Source: Thermoplasmata archaeon
GTDB taxonomy: Archaea > Thermoplasmatota > Thermoplasmata > Lutacidiplasmatales > UBA184
NCBI GenBank assembly: GCA_027314165.1
Contig: DAHVCH010000001.1
Location: 1 to 64,000, forward strand
Direction: 5' to 3'
Length of the DNA: 64,000 nucleotides
Positions 33,229-40,756 of the stretch are shown piece after piece. The translations under genes and the position numbers were made by a program. Numbering within the stretch: position 1 is the stretch's first letter; the number at the start of each line of letters is the position of its first letter. The notes under the pieces were generated by a model. The model saw only the letters and a program-made list of their open reading frames with translations, was not told where the DNA came from and did no database searches.

Positions 33229-34565
33229 TCGTCCGTCCCCTCCCCGCCGGAGGCGGCCTTCCCTTCGCGGGCCGGGTCCACCTCGTACCGCACGACGTTG
33301 CGCGAGGCGTCGAGGAAGAGCTCACGAGCCGTGTCGCGGAGGTCCGTGGGACGGAGCGTGAGCGCGCGCCGCAAGATCTGCCGGTCCCACGCCAGGTTCC
33401 CGAGGGTACGGAAGAACCCGAGCCGGAAGGCGGTCCGGGTGCTCCCCTCCCAGGCGAGGGAGGCCCCGCGGACCAGGCGCTCCTTCAGACGGCGGAGCTC
33501 CTGGGGAGTCAGGAGGGTGCGGGTGAGCCGTCGGCTCTCCTCCAGAAGGGCCTCCTCCAGCCGGTCGCCCTTCACCCCCGGCGCCGCCTGCGCGAAGAGC
33601 GAGAAAAGTCCGGGATGGATGCGGGGTGGCCAGTCGCTCCCCGCGCGGACCGCCAGGCCCGTGTCGACGAGCGCCTGGTACAGCCGGGCCGTGGGGTGCT
33701 CCCGCGCCCCCCGGAACCCTCCCGTGGGGTAGAGCGCGTTCTCTCCCCCCAGATGGAGGTCGAGAAGGAGCAGGGCGCTCGCCCGAGGATCTCCGACCCC
33801 AGGGGCCCTCCAGCCGATCCGCACGATGGGGGTCGAGCCGGGTCCTCGAAGCGCGGCCCGGCGCTCCCCGCGCTGGGGCGGTTCGACGACCTTCACGCGG
33901 GGGTCCGCGACCTTCGCCCGGATGCCGGAGAAGCGCCGGTCGACCTCGCGCACCATCGACGGGAGGTCGAACCCCCCGGCGACGACGAGCGTCGCGTTGT
34001 CCGGGCCGTAGTATCGGCGGTAGAAGCTGTAGAGCGCCTCGCGGTCCATGGACCGGATGTCCTGGACCGAGCCCAGGGCGTCCCAGCGGTACGGGTGCTC
34101 CCGGAAGGCGAGGCCGTAGATCTCCTCCTCCACGCGGAAGATGGGGTGGTTCTCGTTCCCTTCGCGTTCCGACAGGACCACGGAGCGCTCCCGGTCGATC
34201 TCGTCGGAGGGGATGGTGGCGCCGGTCATCCGGTCCGCCTCGATGTCGAGAGGCGCGGCCAGGTGCTCCCGCGGCACCGTGGAGAAGTAACCCGTGAAGT
34301 CCGCGTCGGTGAAGGCGTTCAGGATCCCGCCGGCCTCGACGATGGCCCGGTCCATCTCCCCCACGCGGTAGCGCCGGGAACCCTTGAACAGCATGTGCTC
34401 GAGCCAGTGCGCGGCTCCGGTGGTCCCCGGCGCCTCGTTCTTGGCTCCGACACGGTACCACACCCAGACCGAGACCACGGGCGAGGCGGCGCGCGGGACG
34501 AGGAGCACCTCCAGCCCGTTGCGAAGGACCCGGCGTTCGACCCGGGGTGCCGAAGGCCCGACCAT
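33225..34565 (-). CDS. M16-family zinc metallopeptidase (active subunit)
   Basis: The 446-residue protein has the inverted zinc motif HWLEH (residues 53-57) in GAAHWLEHMLFKGS, the downstream glutamate in VVLSEREGNEN about 77 residues later, and the second-half Arg/Tyr region. It belongs to the pitrilysin/processing-peptidase family, which degrades or trims peptides inside a closed chamber. CTTAAG lies 23-28 bases before the ATG, so the mRNA is likely leaderless. It overlaps the gene for a zinc-less partner by an ATGA junction. No signal peptide is present, so it acts in the cytoplasm. Confidence 0.93.
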   Translation of the reverse strand: MVGPSAPRVERRVLRNGLEVLLVPRAASPVVSVWVWYRVGAKNEAPGTTGAAHWLEHMLFKGSRRYRVGEMDRAIVEAGGILNAFTDADFTGYFSTVPREHLAAPLDIEADRMTGATIPSDEIDRERSVVLSEREGNENHPIFRVEEEIYGLAFREHPYRWDALGSVQDIRSMDREALYSFYRRYYGPDNATLVVAGGFDLPSMVREVDRRFSGIRAKVADPRVKVVEPPQRGERRAALRGPGSTPIVRIGWRAPGVGDPRASALLLLDLHLGGENALYPTGGFRGAREHPTARLYQALVDTGLAVRAGSDWPPRIHPGLFSLFAQAAPGVKGDRLEEALLEESRRLTRTLLTPQELRRLKERLVRGASLAWEGSTRTAFRLGFFRTLGNLAWDRQILRRALTLRPTDLRDTARELFLDASRNVVRYEVDPAREGKAASGGEGTDE

Positions 34566-34587
34566 AGGTCGCGGATGAACGGTGGCT

Positions 34588-34593
34588 CTTAAG
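34588..34593 (-). promoter_or_regulatory. TATA-like box of the M16 operon
   Basis: CTTAAG, 23-28 bases before the M16 ATG at 34565. Confidence 0.55.
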
Positions 34594-34667
34594 GAGGGAG
34601 GACGGCGGGCGGCCGCCTCGTCCCTACGCGCACCGCGCGCTCAGAAGAATGAGAAGTCGAGCACCCA

Positions 34668-34694
34668 GGTCCCGGGGGGGCTTCCCCCGGGACC
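34668..34694 (-). terminator. Stem-loop after the Pro/Tyr-rich membrane protein gene
   Basis: GGTCCCGGGGG-GGCTT-CCCCCGGGACC, a perfect 11-bp stem 23 bases past the stop codon on the minus strand. Confidence 0.55.
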
Positions 34695-34716
34695 CAGGTC
34701 AAAGGGTTGGGTCGGC

Positions 34717-35871
34717 TCAGGCGTAGAGGTTGTCCGCTCGGCAGTACCACCTGCTGTACTGGGACACCCACTCGGTGGGGCGTCCGCACTTGGCGCAGTT
34801 GGGGGCGGGGCCCGGGGCACCACCGGCGGCCGGGGCGGCCGGGGCGGCCGCGGGGGCCGCGTAGGCCGGCTGGGCGCCGTAGGCCGCTGCGGGAGCTGCG
34901 GCCGGAGCTGCACCCCACGCCGCGACGGGGGCGACCGCACCGGTCGCTGCGCCGGTCGGGCTCAGCATCCCGGCGGACTGGGCCGCCATGATCTCCTGGA
35001 TCGTGAAGGGGTCGCGCCGGGTGATGAACAGGAAAAAGAACCCGACCAGCAGGAGCGCGAAACCGGCGATGGCCATGTACCAGCCGATCCCAGCTCCCCA
35101 GTTGCACGAAGTGCCACTAGGGCTTCCCGACGGGCAGGAGCTCCCGAAGAAGGAGTTGCATGGGGAGGTTCCCGTGCAGGCCGAGCCCGAGTAGTCCGAC
35201 GTCAGCGCGCCCGGTTGCCCGCCCAACGCCCACATCGGTCCAGCGATCGCCAGAGCGAATGCGACGAGGACGAGCAGCCAGACGAGCAACATCTGGATGC
35301 GGCCGAAAGAGATCGCGAGGGCGCCCATCAGGCTGAGGATGCCCGCGATGAAGCCGAGGACGATGGCCCCGACGATGAGGCCGTAGACCCCGCCGTACAG
35401 GTTACCCGTGTTCGTGAGCGCAGGGCACCCGCCGCCCGAGGAGCTGTACGTGCACGTGACCGTGCCGGTCGGGCAGCCACTACCGGAACAGGTCTCCTTC
35501 CACTCGCTGCCGGGGAAGAACTGCTGGGTGACCGTGATCCCGCCGCCCGTCTCGGTGTAGCTCCAGAACGGAGTCGAGACCGAGACGATGAGCAGGACCG
35601 CGCCGACCAGCAGAAGGATCGAAGCGATGAGGCGCTTCTGGTGCTTGTAGCCGTGGGGCCGCGGGGGCCTCATGGGGGCCGGCTGGGCGTACGGGGAGGG
35701 GCCCCACTGGGGGGCCGGCTGGCCGTATCCGGGGGGGGCCTGCCCATAGGCAGGAGGCGCCTGCCCGTAGGCCGGCTGCTGTCCGTAGGCCGGGGGTTGC
35801 TGCTGTGGCGGATATCCCTGGGGGGGGTACCCGGAGGGTGGCTGTCCTGCGGCTTGGGGCGGGGCTCCCAT
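34717..35871 (-). CDS. Four-helix membrane protein with PYGQ repeats and zinc ribbon
   Basis: The 384-residue protein has three parts. Residues 1-75 are rich in Pro, Tyr, Gln and Gly (repeated PPAYGQ and QAPPAYG units). The middle has four hydrophobic helices with two outside loops holding several Cys (CSGSGCPTG, CNSFFGSSCPSG) that may form disulfides. After helix four comes an Ala/Pro-rich linker and a C-terminal half zinc ribbon, CAKCGRPTEW then WYCRAD. The start is set by AGGTGAT, an ideal Shine-Dalgarno element 10 bases before the ATG at 35871; a GTG at 35883 would sit inside it. Pro/Tyr-rich tails often self-associate. Function unknown. Confidence 0.8.
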   Translation of the reverse strand: MGAPPQAAGQPPSGYPPQGYPPQQQPPAYGQQPAYGQAPPAYGQAPPGYGQPAPQWGPSPYAQPAPMRPPRPHGYKHQKRLIASILLLVGAVLLIVSVSTPFWSYTETGGGITVTQQFFPGSEWKETCSGSGCPTGTVTCTYSSSGGGCPALTNTGNLYGGVYGLIVGAIVLGFIAGILSLMGALAISFGRIQMLLVWLLVLVAFALAIAGPMWALGGQPGALTSDYSGSACTGTSPCNSFFGSSCPSGSPSGTSCNWGAGIGWYMAIAGFALLLVGFFFLFITRRDPFTIQEIMAAQSAGMLSPTGAATGAVAPVAAWGAAPAAAPAAAYGAQPAYAAPAAAPAAPAAGGAPGPAPNCAKCGRPTEWVSQYSRWYCRADNLYA

Positions 35872-35938
35872 TGTTCCTATCACCTTTTTTTGACGGTCCC
35901 CGGAGGGGGGCCGCTGGGCGTTAGATTGTTGTTCTCCA

Positions 35939-35945
35939 GTTAAAC
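35939..35945 (-). promoter_or_regulatory. TATA box of the Pro/Tyr-rich membrane protein gene
   Basis: GTTTAAC, about 70 bases before the ATG, predicting a leader of about 45 bases that contains the AGGTGAT ribosome-binding site. This gene is one of the clear leadered ones in the window. Confidence 0.55.
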
Positions 35946-36061
35946 CTTCGCAATTTCTGGTGCGGAAGTCCCATACGGGTTATGCGGCCGTCCGGGGGGC
36001 GGAGAGTGCGAACGGACCGACAAGCGCATATCCCGGGGTGCCGGCCTGGGGGGGAGGCTCC

Positions 36062-36940
36062 GTGAACCCCTGGGTCCGCCTGCTCCGTCCGGGTAACGGG
36101 GCGATCAGCTTCGTAGGGACGGTCGTCGGAGGGCTCTCGGCCACCGGCATCGACGGGGGCCGTCTCGAAGTTGAGGCCATCCCTCTCCTCCTGGCTGGGG
36201 CGACCACGTTCCTCGTGGCGTCCGCAGGGAACGTCCTGAACGACTACCTGGACCGGGAGGGCGACAAGAAGAACCATCCCGACCGCCCCCTGCCCAAGGG
36301 GGAGGTGGAAGCTGCCGCGGTCCGGAACTTCGCGGCGCTGCTGTTCGTCCTCTCGGCCCTCCCGCTGGGGCTGGTGGCCGGGTTCGGAAAGCTGCCTCCG
36401 ACCCCCTTCGGGACGGGGCTCCCCTTCGCGGTCTGGCTGATGGCGGTCGCCCTCCTACTGGCCTACGAGCTCCGTTGGAAGGCGCGCGGGCTGGGCGGCA
36501 ACGCGACGGTCGCGGCTCTCACGGGCGCGGTCTTCTTCTTCGGGGCGACGGTCGTCGGCGCCCCCCTCCTCGCGATCTCCCTGGCCGCGATGGCCTCCCT
36601 GGCGACGCTTTCCCGGGAGATCATCAAGGACATGGAGGACGCCGAGGGGGACGTCGACCGGGCCACCCTCCCTCGTACCCGGGGGATGGGGGTCGCATCG
36701 ATGGCCGCCCGGGGAGCCGTGCTGGCGGCCCTCGTGCTCTCTCCCGTCCCGCTCGTCGCCTGGAGGCCCCCGCTCCCCCTCCCCGCCGCCATTATCTACC
36801 TCGCCTTCGTCGCTGCCGCCGACCTCGTGTTCGTCCTGTCGGTCTGGCATCTCCCGGAACGCTTGCACCGCGAGCAGTCCCTGTCGAAGGTGGCCATGGT
36901 CCTGGCGCTCGTGGGGTTCCTGGGGGCAGCGATCCGATGA
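36062..36940 (+). CDS. Digeranylgeranylglyceryl phosphate synthase (UbiA family)
   Basis: The 292-residue integral membrane protein belongs to the UbiA prenyltransferases. The first Asp-rich motif is NDYLDREGDKKNHPDRPLP (about residues 60-78) and the second is DMEDAEGDVDRATLPR (about 189-204). Together they bind the diphosphate and magnesium. Next to GGGP synthase, it is best read as DGGGP synthase, which adds the second C20 chain to archaeal lipid. A GTG at 36062 has a GGAGG element 8 bases upstream. It overlaps the GGGP synthase gene by ATGA. A related prenyl transfer to heme or quinone is the less likely alternative. Confidence 0.9.
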   Translation: MNPWVRLLRPGNGAISFVGTVVGGLSATGIDGGRLEVEAIPLLLAGATTFLVASAGNVLNDYLDREGDKKNHPDRPLPKGEVEAAAVRNFAALLFVLSALPLGLVAGFGKLPPTPFGTGLPFAVWLMAVALLLAYELRWKARGLGGNATVAALTGAVFFFGATVVGAPLLAISLAAMASLATLSREIIKDMEDAEGDVDRATLPRTRGMGVASMAARGAVLAALVLSPVPLVAWRPPLPLPAAIIYLAFVAAADLVFVLSVWHLPERLHREQSLSKVAMVLALVGFLGAAIR

Positions 36941-37743
36941 GCCGAGAAACCTCCAGCACGACGGTCGCGCGGACCCGGGCAGCTCGATTCCAGGGGCCCT
37001 TCCTCCCCTGGCTCCTGGAGAAGGTCAAGGAAGGCCCGGTCCACTTCACCCTCATCGACCCCGACAAGACGCCGGGGGCCAAGGCCGGGGAGGCCGCCGC
37101 CCGGGCCGAGGAACTGGGGACCGACGTCCTGCTCCTGGGCGGTTCGACGGGGATCACCTCCGAGCGGATGGGGGAGGCCGCCCGCTCCGTCCATGACCGC
37201 ACCTCCCTCCCTGTGGTGATCTTCCCTCAGGGCCCCGATTCGCTCACCGACGAGGCCGACGCGCTGCTCTTCATGAGCCTCCTCAACTCGCGCGACCTGC
37301 GCATGGTGGTGCGCGCCCAGGCGGCCACCTCCCTGCACGTCAAGGCGCTCGGGTTGGAACCGGTCCCCATGGGCTACCTGGTGGTGGCCCCCGGGATGAA
37401 GGTCGGGGAGGTGGGGAGCGCCGACTGCCTCTCGCGGGAGGACCCGAAGGGCGCCGCAGCCTGGGCCCTGGCCGCGGAGTACCTCGGGATGAAGCTCGTG
37501 TACCTCGAGGCCGGCTCCGGGGCACCCTCCCCGGTCCCCGCCTCCCTCGTCCGCGCCGCGCGGGAGGTCCTCTCCGTCCCCCTGATCGTTGGAGGAGGCA
37601 TCCGCAACGCGGAGCACGCCCGGACGCTGCTCAAGGCGGGGGCCCAAGTGCTCGTTACGGGGACCATCCTGGAGGAGGGGGGCGAAGGGGCCCTCGGACC
37701 CATCCTCCGCGAAGTGAAGAGCGCGCGAGCCCGGGCGGCGTGA
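36937..37743 (+). CDS. Geranylgeranylglyceryl phosphate synthase (PcrB family)
   Basis: This soluble TIM-barrel enzyme joins sn-glycerol-1-phosphate to geranylgeranyl diphosphate, the first step unique to archaeal ether lipids. Markers are HFTLIDPDKTPG (about residues 34-45), LLLGGSTGIT, PVVIFPQGP, a YLEAGSGAP phosphate loop and VPLIVGGGIRNAEHARTLL with AGAQVLVTGT at the end. Length is 268 residues. Its ATG overlaps the DGGGP synthase stop, so the two consecutive pathway enzymes are translationally coupled. It is followed eight bases later by the DUF2070 gene. Confidence 0.95.
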   Translation: MSRETSSTTVARTRAARFQGPFLPWLLEKVKEGPVHFTLIDPDKTPGAKAGEAAARAEELGTDVLLLGGSTGITSERMGEAARSVHDRTSLPVVIFPQGPDSLTDEADALLFMSLLNSRDLRMVVRAQAATSLHVKALGLEPVPMGYLVVAPGMKVGEVGSADCLSREDPKGAAAWALAAEYLGMKLVYLEAGSGAPSPVPASLVRAAREVLSVPLIVGGGIRNAEHARTLLKAGAQVLVTGTILEEGGEGALGPILREVKSARARAA

Positions 37744-37750
37744 GGCGCCG

Positions 37751-39622
37751 GTGGGGACGGAGGCGTCGGCCCCATCCGCCTCGCACGCGGAAGGGGGAGT
37801 GTACCGTCCGCACGAGCGGACGAGCCGGTTGCGCTTCACGAGCCCTCCGGCCTCCGTCTCGGCCCTCGGGATCCTCGCGCTCTGCCTGCTCCTTCCCGTG
37901 GTCGCCTTCGGCCTCCCACCGGCCGGTCCGCACGTCCCGGGATGGAGCGGGCTCCCGGGGGGAGGATACCTCGCCGGGGTCCTCCTCTTCCTGGTCCCGG
38001 GCGCGCTGGGCGCGCTCGCCACCACGCCGCTCGCGAAGGCGTTCGGCGGCCGTCTCCGGATGCGGAGGGCCCTGCTCCTTGGGCTTTCGGGGCTCTTCCT
38101 GGTGCTCGCGGTGCTCCTGCTCTGGCGCCTGGTACGCGGGCTCTCCGGGTCCGGCACCGTGGAGGGACCGCTCCTCCTGGCCTTCGGGCTCACGCTCTGG
38201 ATCCGTCAGCTGACCCTGGTCGCGGTCTCGCACCGGGTGCATGCCCGCTCCCTCCCGGCGGCCCTCATCGTGCCCCTCCTCGGGTTCGTGATGGCCTGGG
38301 GATGGCTCGGGCTGAGCGCGGTGCGCGTGGTGGAAGGGGTCGCCTTCCTCCTCCTCTCGCTCGGCGGGGCCGTCGCGCTGGTCACCGCGACGGACCGGCC
38401 GATGGTCCGCGAGTTCGGGCAGGGGGGGACCTCGCTGCTCCGCCCGCTCATGGAGCACATGAGCGACCGGGACCCGGGGGCCTCCCAGCAGATGGAGGCC
38501 TTCTTCGAAGGCATCTCGACCCGGGGCGATCTCAAGGTGGGCGCCCTCACGTTCCGGGAAGGCTCCCGACTCCGCCTGGCTTGGATCGCCCCCGCGGTGC
38601 ATCCGGGGCCCTTCGCCGAGCTCGGGTCGAGCGACCTGCCGCACAAGCTCGCGCAGGGGCTTCGCGGGACCCTGGCGGACGACGTCGTGGTCCCGCACTC
38701 GCCCTCGACGCACGCCCAGGACATCCCCACCCGCGCGGAGCTCGCCCGCGTCACCTCTCAGCTCAGGCAGGTCCTGGAGACCTCCGGTCCCCCGGGGGAA
38801 GCTCGAGCCTCCCCGCTGGTCGCCGCCCGTCCCGGGTCGCTCGCCCGGGCCCAGGTGCTCGGGGAGAACGTGCTGATCGTGCTGACGCAAGCCCCCGCGC
38901 CCACCGACGACATCGACTACGCGCTCTCGGAGCTCATCCGCGAGGAAGCTCGGAGGCAGGGGTTCGCCCACGCCGTGATCGTCGATGCCCACAATTCGTT
39001 CGTCGAGAACAAGGGGGAGATCCCGTTCGGGTCCCCGGAGGGGTTCCGCCTCGTGACGGACGCCCGAGAGTCGATGGAAGCGGCGCGGGCGAAGACCGTC
39101 CCGTCCGAGGTGCGGTTGGGACTGGCCCACCGTCGTGGGTTCAACCCGGAGGAGCACGGGATGGGTCCGGAGGGGCTCGCGGTGGTCCTCATCGAGGCGG
39201 CGGGCGTCCGGACCGCCTACGCGCTCTTCGACGCGAACAACCTGGAGAAGGGGCTGCGCGACCCTCTCGTCCGCGTGCTCAAGGAGACGATCGGGGGGGA
39301 GGGGGAGGTCATGACCACCGACAACCACGTGGTCCACGAGGTCCAGGGGGCGACGAACCCTCTGGGACGGCGCCGCTCGGTCGATGAGCTGTCGGAGGAC
39401 CTTCGGAGCGTCGCCCGCGAGGCCGTCGCGGACCTCCGACCCGTCCGGGTGGGAGGTGTCGAGACCACGGTGCACGACGTGAAGGTCCTGGGCCCGGGGG
39501 TCACGACCCGCCTCATGACCGCGCTCGCGGACTCCTTCGCGATCTTCTGGCTCTTCTTCGTGGCGTCGATCACCATCGCGGCGCTCGCAGGGGCCCTCCT
39601 CCTCACCGTCCTCGGGGGCTGA
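37751..39622 (+). CDS. DUF2070 family membrane protein
   Basis: This 623-residue archaeal protein has about seven hydrophobic helices in the first 210 residues, a soluble domain of about 370 residues, and two closing helices (DSFAIFWLFFVASITIAALA and onward). The soluble part carries AWIAPAVHPGPFAELGSS, VVPHSPSTHAQDIP, and VIVDAHNSFVENKGEI, the His/Asp-rich signature of DUF2070, which looks like a metal-dependent hydrolase site. The biochemical role of the family is not settled. It starts with GTG eight bases after GGGP synthase, so it belongs to the lipid operon and may act on a lipid or its precursor. Confidence 0.88.
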   Translation: MGTEASAPSASHAEGGVYRPHERTSRLRFTSPPASVSALGILALCLLLPVVAFGLPPAGPHVPGWSGLPGGGYLAGVLLFLVPGALGALATTPLAKAFGGRLRMRRALLLGLSGLFLVLAVLLLWRLVRGLSGSGTVEGPLLLAFGLTLWIRQLTLVAVSHRVHARSLPAALIVPLLGFVMAWGWLGLSAVRVVEGVAFLLLSLGGAVALVTATDRPMVREFGQGGTSLLRPLMEHMSDRDPGASQQMEAFFEGISTRGDLKVGALTFREGSRLRLAWIAPAVHPGPFAELGSSDLPHKLAQGLRGTLADDVVVPHSPSTHAQDIPTRAELARVTSQLRQVLETSGPPGEARASPLVAARPGSLARAQVLGENVLIVLTQAPAPTDDIDYALSELIREEARRQGFAHAVIVDAHNSFVENKGEIPFGSPEGFRLVTDARESMEAARAKTVPSEVRLGLAHRRGFNPEEHGMGPEGLAVVLIEAAGVRTAYALFDANNLEKGLRDPLVRVLKETIGGEGEVMTTDNHVVHEVQGATNPLGRRRSVDELSEDLRSVAREAVADLRPVRVGGVETTVHDVKVLGPGVTTRLMTALADSFAIFWLFFVASITIAALAGALLLTVLGG

Positions 39623-39710
39623 GGGCGCCCGCGCTTTCCGACAACGGGGGTGCCCCCGACATGGACGGGCGCTGGCTTTTGTAGCCCCATTCGGTCCCCC
39701 GTGGCGAGCG

Positions 39711-40661
39711 ATGCCCCTTTTCAAGTCCCCCGAGGACCTGATGCAGGAGGCCAACGACCGCCTCCTGCGCGGGGACTTCGTCGCGGCCCAGCGCGCCTTC
39801 ATGTCGGCGGCCGAGGGGTTCGCCAAGCGGGGACAGTCCGGGCCGGGCGGTCCGGGCCAGTTCGCCCAGGCCTACGCGGTCCTGATGGGCCTCTCCACCC
39901 CGAACCCCGGAGCTCAGGATTACCAACGGGTCGTCGAGTCCCTGGCCCCCCTCGGCCCCGCGGCGCTGAAGCTCGGGCCGCGGACCGTGCCCGCCCAGGA
40001 GGTCCGCCACGAGGCCGAGCTCGCCCGAGAGGAACTGGACATCCTCTCCTCCGCCCCCGGGACCCCGGAAGCCCACCAGCAGGTCGGGGCCCGGCTCCAG
40101 GCCCTCTCCCTCGCCTACCGTCAACTGGGCAACCAGGTCCTGGTCCTCCCCGAACTGTTCCGTCGCGGGGCCGTTCCGGCCTCGTCGAAGGCCCCGGTCC
40201 TCGCCGCCCTCGCCGAGGAGGAGCTGGGCGAGTCGGAGGTCTCGCGGAACCCGAAGCGCGCGGCCGAGCACAACCAGAACGCCCGGAACTGGTGGCTGCA
40301 GGTCGGGGAGAGCTCCCGGGCGGAAGCGGCCTCCCAGCGCGTCCAACGCTACGGACGGGCGGTCAAGTGCTGGTTCTGCGGCCGGGAGGTCGCGGGGGAA
40401 GGGATCAACTTCCGGTCGCTCTCGAGCGACGTGGGCGGCTTCCCGGCCGCATCGGAGCCTTCCGCCCTGCCGGACCGCGACGACTCGAGGAGCGTCGTGT
40501 TCGCCTGCCGGCCCTGCGCCTCCTCGGTGGAGCGGCTCGCGGACGAGCGCGCGAAGGCGGCGACGAAGGAGATCGAGGAACGGGTGAACCGCATGCTGAC
40601 GCAGATGCGCGCACGGGCGGGGATCGCCGCCCAGTGGATCCCCCCGACCCTGCCGCCTTGA
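39711..40661 (+). CDS. TPR-like helical protein with C-terminal zinc ribbon
   Basis: The first 220 residues of this 316-residue protein are helical with TPR-like segments (EDLMQEANDRLLRGDFVAAQ with RAFMSAAEGFAKRG). A zinc ribbon follows: KCWFCGREVAGEGINF (near residue 222) and FACRPCASSVERLA. A TATA-like TTTTGTAG is 27-34 bases before the ATG. The next gene on the strand also has a zinc ribbon and repeats, and the two look like a functional pair. I do not recognise a named family; a scaffold role is a guess. Confidence 0.72.
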   Translation: MPLFKSPEDLMQEANDRLLRGDFVAAQRAFMSAAEGFAKRGQSGPGGPGQFAQAYAVLMGLSTPNPGAQDYQRVVESLAPLGPAALKLGPRTVPAQEVRHEAELAREELDILSSAPGTPEAHQQVGARLQALSLAYRQLGNQVLVLPELFRRGAVPASSKAPVLAALAEEELGESEVSRNPKRAAEHNQNARNWWLQVGESSRAEAASQRVQRYGRAVKCWFCGREVAGEGINFRSLSSDVGGFPAASEPSALPDRDDSRSVVFACRPCASSVERLADERAKAATKEIEERVNRMLTQMRARAGIAAQWIPPTLPP

Positions 40662-40756
40662 GGGCGTGCAGGGTTCGAAGCGCGGTGAAGCTCCCGGGGG
40701 CAAAGCAGAAGCATGCGTCGGCGCGTCAGACAGGTTGAACGGAGGAGGTTCCGCGC

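Noticed and set aside
37655-39826. A 723-residue minus-strand frame opposite the DUF2070 gene
   Set aside because: Composition is His/Arg/Glu-rich without motifs, as expected of an antisense shadow; the plus-strand frame has a clear family signature.
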